35,692 nt of DNA from Bacteroidales bacterium. Its GTDB lineage: Bacteria > Bacteroidota > Bacteroidia > Bacteroidales > Muribaculaceae. The stretch spans positions 1-35,692 of the forward strand of contig SFFL01000023.1 of the NCBI GenBank assembly GCA_004557825.1, in the 5' to 3' direction. The notes below the pieces were generated by a model. It saw nothing but the letters and a program-made list of their open reading frames with translations, was not told the origin of the DNA and made no database searches. Within the stretch, counting starts at the first letter, position 1. Each line of letters starts with the position of its first letter. Shown in pieces: positions 34,221 to 35,692 of the stretch. The position numbers were made by a program, and so were the translations under genes.

Positions 34221-34356
34221 AAAAAAAATCCTGCGATTGAAGCGAAAATTTAGTGCAGCTGAAAAAATTTCGAGAGTATGGAAGAAAAATTTAGAAAGCA
34301 TGGAAGAAAAAAATTATCGGAATTGAAGAAAAAAATTTGCTGGAATAAAAGAAAAT
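34221..34356 (+). repeat. Phased A-tracts (degenerate 22-bp repeat) upstream of tRNA-Ser
   Basis: A-tracts start near 34221, 34245, 34262, 34285, 34307, 34329 and 34352. The steps are mostly 22-24 bp, about two helical turns, with one of 17. The clearest units are GGAAGAAAAATTTAGAAAGC.., GGAAGAAAAAAATTATCGG.. and TGAAGAAAAAAATTTGCTGG.., each 22 bp. The array runs into the tRNA promoter, so the DNA is predicted to be curved and may act as an UP-like activator. Confidence 0.65.
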
Positions 34357-34367
34357 CCTTACCTTTG
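34336..34367 (+). promoter_or_regulatory. Promoter of tRNA-Ser
   Basis: TTTG (34336-34339) and TACCTTTG (34360-34367) are spaced by exactly 20 bp, the same as at the tRNA-Glu promoter. The tRNA begins 13 bp after the -7 box. Confidence 0.8.
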
Positions 34368-34379
34368 CATCCACATTCA

Positions 34380-34466
34380 GGAAGGGTGGGTGAGTGGCTG
34401 AAACCACCAGTTTGCTAAACTGACGTAGGAGTAATCCTACCACGAGTTCGAATCTCGTCCCTTCCG
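34380..34466 (+). tRNA. tRNA-Ser (anticodon GCT)
   Basis: The 87-nt class II tRNA has acceptor GGAAGGG pairing with CCCTTCC (34459-34465), and an anticodon loop TTGCTAA giving GCT (Ser, codons AGC/AGT). A long variable arm (GTAGGAGTAATCCTAC) and T loop TTCGAAT follow. The discriminator base is G, as usual for serine. No CCA is encoded. The plus-strand 3' end faces the phage-like lysis genes, a common integration arrangement, though no second att copy is visible here. Confidence 0.95.
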
Positions 34467-34547
34467 CAATCAACGCTGATAAGCAGCGAGTTACGGAATT
34501 TACGCACAAAACCACGCACATAAGCGTAGATTTCGAACAAAAAAGAA

Positions 34548-34591
34548 ACATCGAGCATAATGGGTTAATCCTTTTATGCTCGATGTCCTTT
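34548..34591 (+). terminator. Terminator after tRNA-Ser
   Basis: A perfect 13-bp stem, ACATCGAGCATAA (34548-34560) with TTATGCTCGATGT (34574-34586), is followed by CCTTTTT. An A-run on the other side could make it work in both directions. Confidence 0.85.
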
Positions 34592-34641
34592 TTGTGGTTT
34601 ATTAGGATTTATTAGTCAGCGGATTTCTTGGGATTCAATAT

Positions 34642-34676
34642 CTAATGTCTAATATCTAATGTCTAATATCTAATGG
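34642..34676. repeat. CTAA heptad repeat
   Basis: Five heptads CTAATGT, CTAATAT, CTAATGT, CTAATAT, CTAATGG follow one another. Together with the preceding AATAT this can also be read as a 14-bp unit repeated 2.7 times from 34637. Confidence 0.85.
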
Positions 34677-34689
34677 TTATGGCGGAAAT

Positions 34690-34726
34690 AAAAACGGCCT
34701 ATCCTCGCGGACCGGCCGTCTTTTCC
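34690..34726 (-). terminator. Terminator of the lysis-like cassette (possibly bidirectional)
   Basis: ACGGCC (34694-34699) pairs with GGCCGT (34714-34719). On the minus strand the stem is followed by TTTTTA, and on the plus strand by CTTTT, so it could stop transcription from both sides. The minus-strand cassette at 34919-35692 is the likely user. Confidence 0.65.
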
Positions 34727-34918
34727 AGAGAAACATTGAAAAACTTTTCGTAATGTGCTATCAAGTCTTTTCACTATGCGTGTCAACTCAGTTGCTATGT
34801 ACTGTAAAGCTTTCGATGAACCCTAATGTTACCATAAATTTGTTTTCTATACCTGAAAAAATTTAATACCAGAAATTGTCTTTGCGCTACCTATTTATTT
34901 TTATTCCGTTATATATGT

Positions 34919-35476
34919 CTATTTGAAGATTATGCGGCGGGCTAATGTTATGAGGAAGGTGCGGAATGTCCAGCCGAGGGAGAGTGCGAGCGCTGCCGCC
35001 AGCCAGCCCCAGGTGTCGAGGCGTGTCTGTTGCCATTTGGTTAACTTTGCCTCCGTAAGCACCGGGACTTCTACAGTGACGGGCTTCTCGATGATTCGGT
35101 CGATGTAGATGGTGTCGGCGCTGTTCTTGACCGGGACGGGCTTTGGCTGGGGCTTGTTCTTGAGGCTGTGCGACAGCGTGCCGTCAGCGTTGATACGGGC
35201 GTCGCTCTCGGCGTAGTCGGTCTCGAGGTGGGAGAAACCCTCGGGGGTTGTCCTTTCCGCGCTCTGTGCCGGGATTTCGACGAACACGGTGTCGATAGTC
35301 TCTGTGTGGATGATTTTCGTGTCGGTATTGTTTTGCAGTTGTAACGTAGGAATGGTCGGAGTGGTCGCGGGCTTGGCTCCTCTGCATCCGGAGAGAAATG
35401 CGCAAAGGCAGATGAGGATAACGCCGATTATCGCCGACCATACGCAGGCGTAGGGCTGTTGTTGTTTGATGCTCAT
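34919..35476 (-). CDS. Candidate unimolecular spanin (u-spanin-like lipoprotein)
   Basis: The 185-residue protein has an N-terminal signal with lipobox LSGC (Cys31). A periplasmic stretch of about 120 residues rich in Thr, Pro and Val follows, without an obvious coiled coil. One C-terminal membrane helix (about 157-176) is followed by a basic end (ARRIIFK). A lipid anchor for the outer membrane at one end and an inner-membrane helix at the other is the layout of phage u-spanins such as T1 gp11, which fuse the two membranes in lysis. It follows a peptidoglycan amidase gene with an ATGA overlap, the place a spanin would take. No sequence match to a known spanin is claimed; another envelope-spanning role is possible. 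Confidence 0.6.
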   Translation of the reverse strand: MSIKQQQPYACVWSAIIGVILICLCAFLSGCRGAKPATTPTIPTLQLQNNTDTKIIHTETIDTVFVEIPAQSAERTTPEGFSHLETDYAESDARINADGTLSHSLKNKPQPKPVPVKNSADTIYIDRIIEKPVTVEVPVLTEAKLTKWQQTRLDTWGWLAAALALSLGWTFRTFLITLARRIIFK

Positions 35477-35692
35477 CGTTTGAGGGATTTTAGATAGTTA
35501 ATGATGCCATTGACGTGGAGTGCTGTGATGCTCTGCTTGCCTTCGGGGGAGAGTAGGTATGCCACGTCGGCCTTGTTATCCTGGAAGAGATTTTCGGTGA
35601 GGACGGCCGGACAGACGGTTTGGTTTAGCACGTAGATGCTCTGCTCCCAATAGTGCAGAGGAGGCACTGCCCTATTGCCGACGACAGCGCTG
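35473..35692 (-). CDS. N-acetylmuramoyl-L-alanine amidase, C-terminal part (cut by window edge)
   Basis: The frame is open to the window end, so only about the last 72 residues are seen. They read WEQSIYVLNQTVCPAVLTEN and then LFQDNKADVAYLLSPEGKQSI, matching the end of Amidase_3 domains with the catalytic Glu in LTEN. The protein ends soon after the domain (YLKSLKR), as in small phage-type endolysins, unlike the 286-residue exported amidase at 27058. The TGA overlaps the next gene's ATG by four bases (ATGA). Whether it has a signal peptide cannot be seen. Confidence 0.8.
   Translation of the reverse strand, partial: SAVVGNRAVPPLHYWEQSIYVLNQTVCPAVLTENLFQDNKADVAYLLSPEGKQSITALHVNGIINYLKSLKR

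Larger units (their letters stand above)
34592..34918. other. Gap between tRNA-Ser terminator and the lysis-like cassette
   Basis: No gene is seen. It contains a CTAA heptad array (34642-34676) and one terminator hairpin (34690-34726). The last 180 bases next to the cassette are AT-rich with no structure I can name. Confidence 0.6.

Noticed and set aside
1..35692. CRISPR array or restriction/defence locus
   Set aside because: No spaced identical repeats of CRISPR length and no nuclease, methylase or known defence genes are seen.

Overview
The window looks like chromosomal DNA of a moderately GC-rich member of the Bacteroidales, most likely a gut Muribaculaceae-type organism (inference; no marker was searched). 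Supporting signs are repeated promoters of the form TTTG-N19/20-TAnnTTTG, a Porin_10-type outer-membrane protein, lipoproteins with acidic residues straight after the lipid cysteine, a two-CBM20 GH77 glucanotransferase, and the order purH-mreB-mreC-mreD-mrdA-rodA.

Layout. Positions 1-651 hold a nested palindromic repeat, tRNA-Glu(CTC) with its promoter and terminator, and a 34-bp tandem repeat. From 652 to 14048 every gene is on the minus strand: purH, the rod-shape/elongasome set (mreB, mreC, mreD, mrdA, rodA), a patatin-like lipase with a cytoplasmic GH13 enzyme, then prs and a porin. From 14357 to 31670 every gene is on the plus strand: clpB and a small surface lipoprotein; a probable long operon (LysE-type exporter, CBM9-like protein, DEDD exonuclease with a histone-H1-like tail, small membrane protein, S9 peptidase, BamE-like lipoprotein, metallo-beta-lactamase-fold hydrolase, priA); an amidase with an MlaD/MCE protein; and a DPE2-like malQ. 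From 31645 to 33858 the minus strand carries a broken CLC chloride channel and a thioredoxin-fold protein without the CxxC cysteines. The right end has a phased A-tract region, tRNA-Ser(GCT), and a two-gene cassette that looks like phage lysis genes: an N-acetylmuramoyl-L-alanine amidase cut by the window edge, and a protein with the lipoprotein-plus-C-terminal-membrane-helix layout of a unimolecular spanin.

Most genes are core housekeeping: cell-wall elongation, PRPP and purine synthesis, maltodextrin use, protein disaggregation, replication restart, and envelope lipid traffic. The unusual content is the candidate u-spanin/amidase cassette beside tRNA-Ser, the doubly broken CLC gene, and small tandem duplications placed exactly at gene junctions (prs/porin and the purH start). 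Short CTAA-based repeat arrays and the phased A-tracts add to this.
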